In this document: in pieces, positions 1 to 6,663 of the stretch | Numbering within the stretch: the first letter of the stretch is position 1 | How the letters are laid out: the number at the start of each line of letters is the position of its first letter | Assembly (NCBI GenBank): GCA_965662885.1 | Contig: CBFIJI010000095.1 | Span: forward strand, 1 to 7,831 | Direction: 5' to 3' | Length of the DNA stretch: 7,831 bases | DNA from: CBFIJI01 sp965662885 | Lineage (GTDB): Bacteria; Bacteroidota; Bacteroidia; Flavobacteriales; Flavobacteriaceae | Position numbers and translations under genes: made by a program | The notes under the pieces: generated by a model | What the model saw: only the letters and a program-made list of their open reading frames with translations | Databases searched by the model: none | What the model was told of the DNA's origin: nothing

Positions 1-1117
1 CAGATAATTTATTTGGAAGAATAAAGTTTGTATTTGTTTTACCCTTCACAATAAATTTTAAAAGTGGATTAGCTTCTGTATCATTCAATAGTGATGAATT
101 AAATTGATTGATTAAATACACTTCAGTCCCAAGATTTATTTTGGAAAAGTCAACAATTATATCTGCTCTTTCTCCGGGCGCTAATAGCAGAGAATCCAGA
201 CGATAAGATTCTGATAATAAACCACCATCATTCCCAATAAGGTCAAAAAGTGAACCGTCGCTAAACGCTAAATTTAAAATCCGAGCATTTGATCCATTTA
301 AAACTCTTAATCTATAGTGCTGTTGATCAACTTCCTTATAAGGTTGATATTTTCCATTAATAATGATCTTTTGTCCAAGATGTCCCTCCATAATTTCATG
401 AGGAGTTGGATGATATGTTAAATCCGTATTTATATTTTTTTTATCCTGAATAACTAAGGGAAGTTCATGATCTCCTGAAGGAAGTCGTAATTGGTCTTCT
501 TCTTCGTCTTTTATGAAAAATAAACCAGCAAGCCCCGTATATACCTGTTTTGGTGTAAAATTATGTGGGTGAGGATGATACCAATACATTCCCGCTCTTT
601 GGGCTACTGTAAAATGATAATTAAATACCTCACCAGAATTGATGGTCGCACTGGGATGCCCATCCATTTCTTCTGGAATTATCAAACCATGCCAATGAAT
701 GTTAGAAGGTTCGTTTAAGTTATTTTGAAAAGTGACTTGAAAGGGGCTCCCCGAATAAACAGAAAATGAAGGACCTAAAATGCTACCTGCTTGATATCCC
801 AACCCCCCTATGGAAATTCCTTTTTGAATCTCAGTGGTGGTTTTTTGTGCTATAAGGTGATTTTCTCCAGAGTTGTTTGGGGGAATGGATAAAGCCGTAT
901 GAAATATTTCAGTTTTATCATTTTCAGTCGTTTCTAAAACTTCAAAAGGCTCTTGTTGATCTTCTTTACTACATCCATTCAGTAATGATGAAAATTTTAC
1001 AGACAGATAACACAACCAAAGTTTATTGGTTATTAAATCAATAAAGTAACGACGTCTCAACTTATTTTGTGGTTTAGTTTTATCTGTTGTTGATATATTT
1101 TTTAATGCAAAATGCAT
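1..1117 (-). CDS. Multicopper oxidase, exported (N-terminal 372 residues; gene continues past the left edge)
   Basis: Bacterial laccase/CueO/CotA-like multicopper oxidase, which oxidises a substrate at a type 1 copper and passes electrons to a trinuclear copper site that reduces O2. The reading frame is open from ATG at 1117 to the window edge. An in-frame TAA directly precedes the ATG and no other ATG lies nearby, which fixes the start. The first two trinuclear-site motifs are visible: HWHG (His141, His143) and YWYHPHPH (His181, His183), followed by QVYTGLAGLFFI and LPLVIQDK, both typical of the family. The C-terminal half with the type 1 copper ligands is outside the window. The N-terminus has RRRYFI (21-26), resembling a twin-arginine motif, then a hydrophobic stretch and LLNGC (Cys49), resembling a lipobox, so the protein may be a Tat-exported lipoprotein. 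Substrate (Cu(I), phenolics, metals) cannot be told. It lies 96 bp downstream of dnaN and probably has its own promoter. Confidence 0.93.
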   Translation of the reverse strand, partial: MHFALKNISTTDKTKPQNKLRRRYFIDLITNKLWLCYLSVKFSSLLNGCSKEDQQEPFEVLETTENDKTEIFHTALSIPPNNSGENHLIAQKTTTEIQKGISIGGLGYQAGSILGPSFSVYSGSPFQVTFQNNLNEPSNIHWHGLIIPEEMDGHPSATINSGEVFNYHFTVAQRAGMYWYHPHPHNFTPKQVYTGLAGLFFIKDEEEDQLRLPSGDHELPLVIQDKKNINTDLTYHPTPHEIMEGHLGQKIIINGKYQPYKEVDQQHYRLRVLNGSNARILNLAFSDGSLFDLIGNDGGLLSESYRLDSLLLAPGERADIIVDFSKINLGTEVYLINQFNSSLLNDTEANPLLKFIVKGKTNTNFILPNKLS

Positions 1118-1145
1118 TTAAAGGTAGACAAACAACAAGCTCCTA

Positions 1146-1165
1146 TTGATGATAAATATCATCAA
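1146..1165. promoter_or_regulatory. Perfect 9-bp inverted repeat upstream of the multicopper oxidase gene
   Basis: The arms TTGATGATA (1146-1154) and TATCATCAA (1157-1165) are exact reverse complements separated by AA. The centre lies about 38 bp before the oxidase ATG and about 60 bp after the dnaN stop codon. No T-tract follows on the minus strand, so it is a poor intrinsic terminator. Position and symmetry fit an operator for a dimeric regulator. It also overlaps a weak promoter-like pair on the minus strand (TTTG at 1175-1178, then TATTTATC at 1150-1157 after 17 bp). The outer half-sites look like FNR half-sites (TTGAT/ATCAA), but the spacing is 10 rather than 4. The regulator is unknown. 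Confidence 0.4.
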
Positions 1166-1213
1166 GTGACTAAACCAAAAACTGTTTTTAAACGATAAAG
1201 GATATTCTAAGTG

Positions 1214-2329
1214 TTAATTGAGCATTACTGGCATGACGAGCATGGTAAAATCTTCTCCTTCGTCAACATTGTCAAGTGGTGTTATAATCCCCGCTCTGTT
1301 GGGAAGAGACATCGCTAGTTTGATTTCATCACAATTGAGGTTATTCAACATCTCAAGAAGGAACTTGGAGTTAAATCCGATTTGCATATCGTCACCTTGA
1401 TACTCGCAGTCCAAACGTTCTTCAGCACTATTACTATAATCAAAATCTTCTGCTGAAACTTGGAGGGAAGCACCTGCCATTTTTAAACGAATTTGGTGGG
1501 TTGTTTTATTTGAAAAAATACTTACACGTCGAACCGAGTTCAAAAAACTAACTCGATTAATTTGCATGGTGTTTGGATTTTCTTTTGGAATTACTGCTTC
1601 GTAGTTAGGGTATTTACCATCAATTAGACGACAAGTTAGTACAGAGCTTTCGAAACGAAACTGTACATTGGTTTCATTGTATTCAATGGTGATTTCTTCC
1701 TCCGATCCCTGTAAAATTGTTTTCAATAACTGAAGAGGCTTTTTGGGCATTATAAATTCTGAAACCGTACTAGAACCGATATCATTGCGTGTATACTTCA
1801 CTAGTTTGTGAGCATCAGTAGCAACAAACGTTAATGATTCAGGTGAAAACTGAAAAAAGACCCCGCTCATCACTGGGCGAAGATCATCATTTCCACTTGC
1901 AAAAAGAGTAGCATTGATCGCTCCTGCAAGTATATCGGCCATAATTGTTGTTGTATTGGCGTCAGGGACATCAGGTGCCTTTGGAAATTCTTGTCCATCA
2001 ACATAAGCGATAGCATATTTTCCATTATTAGCACTTATCTCAAGGGTGTTCTTATCTGATTGGATAAACGTTAACGGTTGCTCTGGAAACGTCTTAAGGG
2101 TATCCAATAAAATTTTTGCTGGGAGCGCAATAATTCCAGAATCATCAGATTCAATGGGAAGACTAGTAGAAAAAGTCGTTTCTAAATCAGATGCAGTTAA
2201 CGTTAATCTGTCCTTTTGTATTTCAAAAAGAAAGTTGTCAAGAATGGGGAGTGTATTGTTTGTATTAATGATGCCTCCAATTTTTTGGAGTTCCTTTAAT
2301 AAACCTACACTGGATACAATAAATTTCAT
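1214..2329 (-). CDS. dnaN: DNA polymerase III subunit beta (sliding clamp)
   Basis: DnaN is the ring-shaped processivity clamp that holds DNA polymerase III and many repair proteins on DNA. The 371-residue length is normal for the family and fits three clamp domains of about 120 residues each. The N-terminus (MKFIVSSVGLLKELQKIGGII) and internal stretches such as LTASDLETTF, ALPAKILLDTLKTFP, GVFFQFSPESLTFVATDAHKL and LIDGKYPNYEAVIP follow the usual beta-clamp pattern. The C-terminus ends in LVMPVMLN, matching the terminal MPM/V-R/L element near the peptide-binding groove. The ATG at 2329 matches the expected N-terminus. It is the last gene of the gldF-gldG run, 66 bp after gldG, a larger gap than the 3-4 bp elsewhere, and a candidate internal promoter precedes it. 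dnaA and oriC are not visible here, unlike the dnaA-dnaN arrangement of many other phyla. Confidence 0.98.
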   Translation of the reverse strand: MKFIVSSVGLLKELQKIGGIINTNNTLPILDNFLFEIQKDRLTLTASDLETTFSTSLPIESDDSGIIALPAKILLDTLKTFPEQPLTFIQSDKNTLEISANNGKYAIAYVDGQEFPKAPDVPDANTTTIMADILAGAINATLFASGNDDLRPVMSGVFFQFSPESLTFVATDAHKLVKYTRNDIGSSTVSEFIMPKKPLQLLKTILQGSEEEITIEYNETNVQFRFESSVLTCRLIDGKYPNYEAVIPKENPNTMQINRVSFLNSVRRVSIFSNKTTHQIRLKMAGASLQVSAEDFDYSNSAEERLDCEYQGDDMQIGFNSKFLLEMLNNLNCDEIKLAMSLPNRAGIITPLDNVDEGEDFTMLVMPVMLN

Positions 2330-2345
2330 AATTGGATTATATTTT

Positions 2346-2377
2346 CAAAAATATTTAAAAAGGATTGATTTGAGAAA
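2346..2377 (-). promoter_or_regulatory. Candidate internal promoter for dnaN (Bacteroidota type)
   Basis: On the minus strand TATTTTTG (2353-2346) matches the Bacteroidota -7 consensus TAnnTTTG in full. Twenty bases upstream is TTTC (2377-2374), one mismatch from the -33 TTTG. Transcription would begin around 2339-2342, leaving a leader of only about 10-13 nt before the dnaN ATG at 2329. A perfect 7-bp inverted repeat (2339-2345 and 2348-2354) overlaps the -7 element, but in sequence this AT-rich it may be chance. This would let dnaN be expressed separately from gldFG. Confidence 0.45.
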
Positions 2378-2395
2378 GAAACTTATTAACAACAG

Positions 2396-4039
2396 CTACT
2401 GCGTGTAGGTTCTTTTTCTTAGGTATTGGTTTAAAATCCCCATTACTATGATCATTGAAAGAGGAAGAGCCAGGATCATGACTTTCCAAAAGCTTCCGCT
2501 AGTTTCCACTTTTTGGGCATCTAAAAAGGCAATGCTAACCTCTTTATTTCTTAGATTAATTCTTTTACTTTCAGCGATTAAAAAATGAACTGAATTGACT
2601 AAAAAACCCTTATTTGCATAAAAATTATTTGTCCATTTGTCATAGCCCAATGTCAATGGAACTCCATTTTTACTTTGGTTTTCAGCAAAATCACCATCAC
2701 TGATGACCAACATTTTTGAATCCCCTATTTTTTGAACACTTTCGAGTTGAAAAGGCTTAATTCTATTTTTAAATAACGATTCAAACTCCCCTTCCAAAAG
2801 AACCGCTAGGGGAACTTTTGATTCATTAAAAACGGAAGGGTCAATTTTTTTACTGGCTTCTTCTAAGCTTACAATTACCGGAACTCCCATCGTTTTAATG
2901 AAATCTGAACTGTTGAGAAGTATCTGTTTATCAATACTGTTTTTTAATGTATCAATAGCCGATGTAAACTGCATGAGAACAGGACCGAGGCCTTTGCTCA
3001 CAGGGTGGTTGTTTTCAGGTTTTGGTAAGGGGTAATAAACCCACGGTAAGGGGATGAAATTGGTGTTGTTTTCTGTGCCTTGTGCAATAACGATAGGTGC
3101 ACTGTATAAATCTTTAAGGAGCTTTTTTTGAATACGTATGCCATAATTAAAAAAGAAATCATCTAAGTTTAACTCATTCGGAACTCCAATCGTTTTTCCT
3201 GATTGATTGAATAAACTGTCACGATTGATGGATAAGGCATCAATCAACCATAAACTTTTCCCACCATTAAGGGTAAATTGATCTAAGATGTATTTTTCCT
3301 CCTGTGTGAAGGGTTTTTTTGGATTGGGTACGATTAAAAGATCAAATCTTTGGAGATTTTTAAGACTTTTTAATGCACTTATTTCGGTAGCTTTTAAATC
3401 AAAAGCGGCAAGATTATAATAGGGTTTTAGCGATTGTAAAAAATCAGCAATTTTTATTTCTTCTGAAGTGTTGTGTGATGTTAAAACAGCAATGTTTTGT
3501 TTACGTTCCAAGGTTAATCGGTGAATACCGTCAAGCAACTGATATTCTAATTGTTGAATGGAACGCTGTATTTTTTCTTCTGGGCGGTCACCTAGGTTTT
3601 TTTGTAAAAGGGGAACCTTTACAAATCGAGATCCGTCATTGATTAAGGCCCACGGAAAAACAACAAATTCGTTTACCTTACTGTTCTTGGTTTGGTAAAC
3701 CATTTCTGGAGTAAGCTCTTGATCCGTTATGATTTGTTGAATTGTATTATTTGAAATAAATGGATCAATAAACTCAAATACAATTTTATCGTTTTTACTT
3801 TTCATGACTTCCAAAAGTGTCTTAATTTCACTTCGAAGTCTTAAAAAATCAGGGGGGAGTTCTCCATCCAAGAACACCGTAATTTTTAAAGGACTGTTGA
3901 GTTCTTTGAGTTTTGATTTTGTTTCAGCTGACAAGCTGAAACGTCGATCAGAAGTAAGGTCTATTTGAAAGGTAAGTTGATGTCCAAAAGCAAGAACAAC
4001 GAGCATCACGACAAATCCTAAAATGATTTTTTTCTTCAT
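2396..4039 (-). CDS. gldG: Gliding-motility ABC transporter auxiliary protein GldG
   Basis: GldG is the membrane-anchored accessory subunit of the GldA-GldF-GldG ABC transporter, linked to gliding motility in Flavobacterium. The 547-residue protein has one N-terminal membrane segment (about residues 4-20), then the family pattern IDLTSDRRFSLS (26-37) and VFLDGELPPDFLRLRSEIKTLL, a large extracytoplasmic ABC_transp_aux-type domain, and one C-terminal membrane segment (about 518-539) with a short basic tail (LRKRTYTQ). This topology and length fit GldG. It begins 4 bp after gldF, implying co-transcription and probably translational coupling. The transported substrate is unknown. Some gliding bacteroidetes are reported to lack gldA, gldF and gldG, so presence of the gene does not prove that this organism glides. 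No Shine-Dalgarno is obvious; the ATG at 4039 gives the expected short membrane-anchor N-terminus. Confidence 0.93.
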   Translation of the reverse strand: MKKKIILGFVVMLVVLAFGHQLTFQIDLTSDRRFSLSAETKSKLKELNSPLKITVFLDGELPPDFLRLRSEIKTLLEVMKSKNDKIVFEFIDPFISNNTIQQIITDQELTPEMVYQTKNSKVNEFVVFPWALINDGSRFVKVPLLQKNLGDRPEEKIQRSIQQLEYQLLDGIHRLTLERKQNIAVLTSHNTSEEIKIADFLQSLKPYYNLAAFDLKATEISALKSLKNLQRFDLLIVPNPKKPFTQEEKYILDQFTLNGGKSLWLIDALSINRDSLFNQSGKTIGVPNELNLDDFFFNYGIRIQKKLLKDLYSAPIVIAQGTENNTNFIPLPWVYYPLPKPENNHPVSKGLGPVLMQFTSAIDTLKNSIDKQILLNSSDFIKTMGVPVIVSLEEASKKIDPSVFNESKVPLAVLLEGEFESLFKNRIKPFQLESVQKIGDSKMLVISDGDFAENQSKNGVPLTLGYDKWTNNFYANKGFLVNSVHFLIAESKRINLRNKEVSIAFLDAQKVETSGSFWKVMILALPLSMIIVMGILNQYLRKRTYTQ

Positions 4040-4043
4040 CGTA

Positions 4044-4775
4044 TTATTGTTTTAAGCGATTGAGAAGTTGTAGAGCACAATAAATTAAAAAACTACTGAT
4101 TCCTAAAAAATAAATACCATCAGTCAAACTTAAAATACCTCGACTTAAATTAGCATAATGAGGTTTTATTCCCATACTCATAAGCCCCTCATAAATCGTT
4201 GGAACTGTTGTCAGTTGCGCAAGTTGATCCCATAAATCGAACTGAAGATAATTGATGAGGACAGCAGCTAAAAAGGCAGCTACTTGGTTTTTAAACAGCA
4301 AGGAACAACATAATCCAATTCCAATAAACACAGCACTTACCAATAGAACTCCCAAATAGGCAGTGATAATGATCCCCCAATCTATGCTAGTGTTTGCCTC
4401 TAAAAGTTGATGTAGTGCCACTAGATTTAACATTGTTGGGAACAATGCGATAATGACCAATAGAAAAATTCCAAGAAACTTTCCCATAACAATCTGGTAA
4501 AGGGAAATGGGTTTGGTTAAAAGTATTTGAAGAGTACCTAAACGGATCTCATCAGAAAAAGAACGCATACTAAGTGCTGCAATTAGAAAAATTAACAACC
4601 AAGGGAGACTTTCAAAAAATAAAATTAAATCGCCAAACCCAGCATTGAGTATATTGAATTGATTATCAAAAATCCAAAGTAATAGGGTATTTCCAATTAG
4701 AAAAAGTCCAATAACCATATAGCCAATAGCACTACTAAAAAATAAAGCCAATTCTCTTTTTGCAATGCTCCACAT
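4044..4775 (-). CDS. gldF: Gliding-motility ABC transporter permease GldF
   Basis: GldF is the ABC-2-type integral membrane permease that works with GldG and the ATPase GldA. At 243 residues it matches the usual GldF length. About six hydrophobic segments can be seen (near residues 16-36, 55-70, 95-120, 133-158, 165-185 and 220-240). Between segments 2 and 3 is the cytoplasmic motif SDEIRLGTLQILLTKPIS (74-91), the E-x-R-x-GT-x-x-x-L-x-T-x-P pattern typical of this ABC-2 subfamily, thought to contact the ATPase. The gene starts 3 bp after the DUF62-family gene and ends 4 bp before gldG, so the three probably form one transcript. gldA is not in the window; in Flavobacterium it is also encoded away from gldFG. 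Confidence 0.93.
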   Translation of the reverse strand: MWSIAKRELALFFSSAIGYMVIGLFLIGNTLLLWIFDNQFNILNAGFGDLILFFESLPWLLIFLIAALSMRSFSDEIRLGTLQILLTKPISLYQIVMGKFLGIFLLVIIALFPTMLNLVALHQLLEANTSIDWGIIITAYLGVLLVSAVFIGIGLCCSLLFKNQVAAFLAAVLINYLQFDLWDQLAQLTTVPTIYEGLMSMGIKPHYANLSRGILSLTDGIYFLGISSFLIYCALQLLNRLKQ

Positions 4776-4778
4776 ACC

Positions 4779-5609
4779 TTAATGAAATTTAATGGTTACG
4801 GTGTCTCTATAGTCCAAACCAAAAAGGGAACTTGCACCCCCAACGGTTTCTGGATTACTTCTGTAAATAGCAAATTCCAAATGCCCCGCAGCATTGAATA
4901 ATGCTAATTTTTTTCCATCATCCTTTCTTTTCTCAACGGGTATATTAAAATCGATGACTTGACTGTAGGATTTAAATATTTTATCAAATTTAACACTCCG
5001 AGCAAAAACAGTAAAATTCCTTGATTTTGCAATCTCATTGAAAAATTTTGCAGTGATATTGGTCACTACGTTTCCATAGTTGTCAATATAAATGACACTC
5101 CCCAATATTTGATCTTTTTCCGGGTTAACGACAGGCTTGATATTAGTTAATTCTCGTATTTTTTTATATTCTTTTCCAATGACATCTAAATTTCCTTTTC
5201 GGGCTATATGGCCTGCTATTTTAACAAAAACATCTACCTCAGGAAAATTCGAAATAATATTTTGATGAATATTTATGGCGACAACTTTATCGGGTTTTAA
5301 GTTATTTGTAATTAGTGAAAAGATCCCATTGTCGGCTCCAATGAAATAATGTTCTTGGAATGACATGACCAAATGAATGTTTTCTGGAGTATATTCCGAT
5401 TCTACTCCAATAATATGAATCGTTCCTTTTGGAAAGGCTTTAAAAGCCGTTTTGAGAACATATGCCGCTTGAGAATGATTGTAAGGGCTAATTTGATGGG
5501 AAATATCAACAATTTTCACTTCTTCAATTTCTTGATAAAGCGCTCCTTTCATCATCCCAATGGAGTAGTCTTTAAGCCCAAAATCAGTCGTAAGTGTAAT
5601 AATGGTCAT
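4779..5609 (-). CDS. DUF62 / SAM hydroxide adenosyltransferase-family protein with altered catalytic triad
   Basis: This belongs to the fold family of SAM hydroxide adenosyltransferases, chlorinases and fluorinases, which normally split SAM into adenosine (or a halo-adenosine) and methionine. Its 276 residues fit the family. Visible hallmarks are TTDFGLKD (7-14), IVDISHQISPYN (33-44), GADNG (91-95, the usual PDNG), YIDNYGNVVTNI (174-185) and a C-terminal GHLEFAIY element, so both domains and most SAM-pocket motifs are present. The catalytic triad seems to be missing. The usual VDPGVGxxR reads VESEYTPEN (69-77), replacing Asp and Arg with Glu70 and Asn77, and the usual FHGRD reads FPEVD (122-126), replacing His with Pro123. 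The activity is therefore uncertain: it may be a clade-specific SAM-binding protein or use other residues. It heads the gldF-gldG-dnaN run, 3 bp before gldF. The start at 5609 puts TTDFG at the normal distance from the N-terminus. Confidence 0.88.
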   Translation of the reverse strand: MTIITLTTDFGLKDYSIGMMKGALYQEIEEVKIVDISHQISPYNHSQAAYVLKTAFKAFPKGTIHIIGVESEYTPENIHLVMSFQEHYFIGADNGIFSLITNNLKPDKVVAINIHQNIISNFPEVDVFVKIAGHIARKGNLDVIGKEYKKIRELTNIKPVVNPEKDQILGSVIYIDNYGNVVTNITAKFFNEIAKSRNFTVFARSVKFDKIFKSYSQVIDFNIPVEKRKDDGKKLALFNAAGHLEFAIYRSNPETVGGASSLFGLDYRDTVTIKFH

Positions 5610-5627
5610 AAAGTATTAAAAAGAGTA

Positions 5628-5656
5628 TTTGTTAAGCAAAAAATTATATAAATTTA
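5628..5656 (+). promoter_or_regulatory. Candidate promoter of phoH-purC, sharing a palindromic -7 element
   Basis: TTTG (5628-5631) is followed after 17 bp by TAAATTTA (5649-5656), one base away from TAnnTTTG. Transcription would start near 5663, giving a leader of roughly 44 nt before the TTG start at 5707. The leader region includes a short GC-richer inverted repeat, CCGAA (5659-5663) and TTCGG (5672-5676), and then an AT-only 7-bp inverted repeat (5678-5684 and 5687-5693). No Shine-Dalgarno is visible. Confidence 0.42.
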
Positions 5657-5680
5657 ATCCGAATTATGCGCTTCGGCAAA
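5649..5680 (-). promoter_or_regulatory. Candidate promoter of the DUF62-gldF-gldG operon
   Basis: On the minus strand TTTG (5680-5677) is followed after 20 bp by TAAATTTA (5656-5649), which matches the Bacteroidota -7 consensus TAnnTTTG except for the last base. Start of transcription would fall near 5642, leaving about 33 nt before the ATG at 5609. The -7 element is its own reverse complement and is shared with the opposing phoH promoter. Confidence 0.42.
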
Positions 5681-5706
5681 AATAAATATTTTTAATTGAC
5701 CAGCCT

Positions 5707-6660
5707 TTGAATGATATTAAAATTGAACTTAAAGAAGTAAACCCACAAGAATTCTTTGGAGATCAAAACACCCACCTTGAAAAATTAAAGTCGTATTTTC
5801 CAAAACTCAAAATTGTAGCTCGAGGAAACACCATTAAAGCCTATGGTGAAGAAGTTGTGTTGGACGAGTTTTATCAACGGACACAAATGCTCATTGCTCA
5901 CTTTGGAAAATTTAATACCCTTAACGAAGAAGTTATTGAACGTATAGTTATGGCATCAACAGATGACGATTACGAAAACACTTCCCCGACAGAAACGGTT
6001 ATTCTGCATGGAGTAGGGGGTAAAATCATAAAAACAAAGACCTATAACCAAAAAAAGTTAGTGGAAGCCATGCGGATCAATGATATGGTTTTTGCCATCG
6101 GTCCAGCAGGGACAGGAAAAACATATACTGGTATTGCATTAGCTGTAAAAGCACTAAAGGAAAAACAAGTTAAGCGAATAGTCTTAACCCGACCTGCTGT
6201 GGAGGCTGGAGAGAATTTAGGTTTTCTACCCGGGGATCTTAAGGAAAAATTAGATCCTTATATGCAACCTCTTTACGATGCACTTCGAGATATGATCCCT
6301 CATGAAAAACTATTGAGTCATATTGAAAAAGGTACGATTCAGATTGCTCCTTTGGCCTTTATGCGTGGTAGAACATTGGACAATGCTTTTGTAATTTTGG
6401 ATGAAGCACAAAACACAACACATGCACAAATGAAAATGTTTTTGACCCGAATGGGGAAAAATGCAAAGTTTATGCTAACGGGCGATCCTGGACAAATTGA
6501 CCTGCCTAGAAGAGTTATTTCTGGTCTTAAAGAAGCTCTTTTAATTCTGAAAAACACCCCCGGTATTGAAATTGTTTACTTGGATGAAAAAGATGTCATT
6601 CGCCATCGATTAGTAAAAAAAATCATAGATGCTTACAAAAGCATTGAACACGAAAACTAG
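5707..6660 (+). CDS. phoH: PhoH family ATPase (PhoH/YbeZ type) with N-terminal KH-like region
   Basis: PhoH proteins are cytoplasmic P-loop ATPases related to the helicase superfamily; the YbeZ/PhoL branch is associated with RNA and ribosome metabolism. This 317-residue protein has the long form: an N-terminal region including FPKLKIVARGNTIKAYGEE (KH-like, about residues 31-49), then the ATPase core. Walker A is GPAGTGKT (132-139), followed by VLTRPAVEAGENLGFLPGD, Walker B VILDEAQN (229-236) and LTGDPGQIDLP (257-267), all diagnostic. The start is assigned to TTG at 5707. The frame is closed by TAA at 5683-5685, and between that stop and residue 61 there is no ATG, while the sequence NDIKIEL..NPQEFFGDQN belongs to the conserved N-terminus. 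An ATG at 5711 is out of frame. It is followed by purC after 3 bp and transcribed divergently from the gldFG operon. Confidence 0.95.
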   Translation: MNDIKIELKEVNPQEFFGDQNTHLEKLKSYFPKLKIVARGNTIKAYGEEVVLDEFYQRTQMLIAHFGKFNTLNEEVIERIVMASTDDDYENTSPTETVILHGVGGKIIKTKTYNQKKLVEAMRINDMVFAIGPAGTGKTYTGIALAVKALKEKQVKRIVLTRPAVEAGENLGFLPGDLKEKLDPYMQPLYDALRDMIPHEKLLSHIEKGTIQIAPLAFMRGRTLDNAFVILDEAQNTTHAQMKMFLTRMGKNAKFMLTGDPGQIDLPRRVISGLKEALLILKNTPGIEIVYLDEKDVIRHRLVKKIIDAYKSIEHEN

Positions 6661-6663
6661 CTT

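Noticed and set aside
1177..1189. AAAAAC/GTTTTT dyad after dnaN as an intrinsic terminator
   Set aside because: The arms are almost entirely A and T with a 1-nt centre, so no stable RNA hairpin is expected, and the required T-tract after a GC stem is missing.
2383..2391. TTATTAACA between gldG and dnaN as a possible DnaA box or origin element
   Set aside because: It differs from TTATCCACA at two positions, stands alone, and no dnaA or other origin features are present.
2046..2408. A 120-codon open frame on the plus strand, opposite dnaN and the dnaN-gldG gap
   Set aside because: It lies antisense to the strongly conserved dnaN, its product has no recognisable family pattern, and it has no credible start region. 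It is a shadow of the real gene.
5373..5651. A 92-codon open frame on the plus strand, opposite the start of the DUF62-family gene
   Set aside because: Antisense to a well-supported gene; the product is a low-information mix of F, N, K and R residues and it runs across the divergent promoter region.
5659..5676. CCGAA/TTCGG hairpin in the phoH leader as a riboswitch or RNA thermometer
   Set aside because: A single 5-bp stem with an 8-nt loop is too small to support such a call, and purine riboswitch features are not seen despite the downstream purC.
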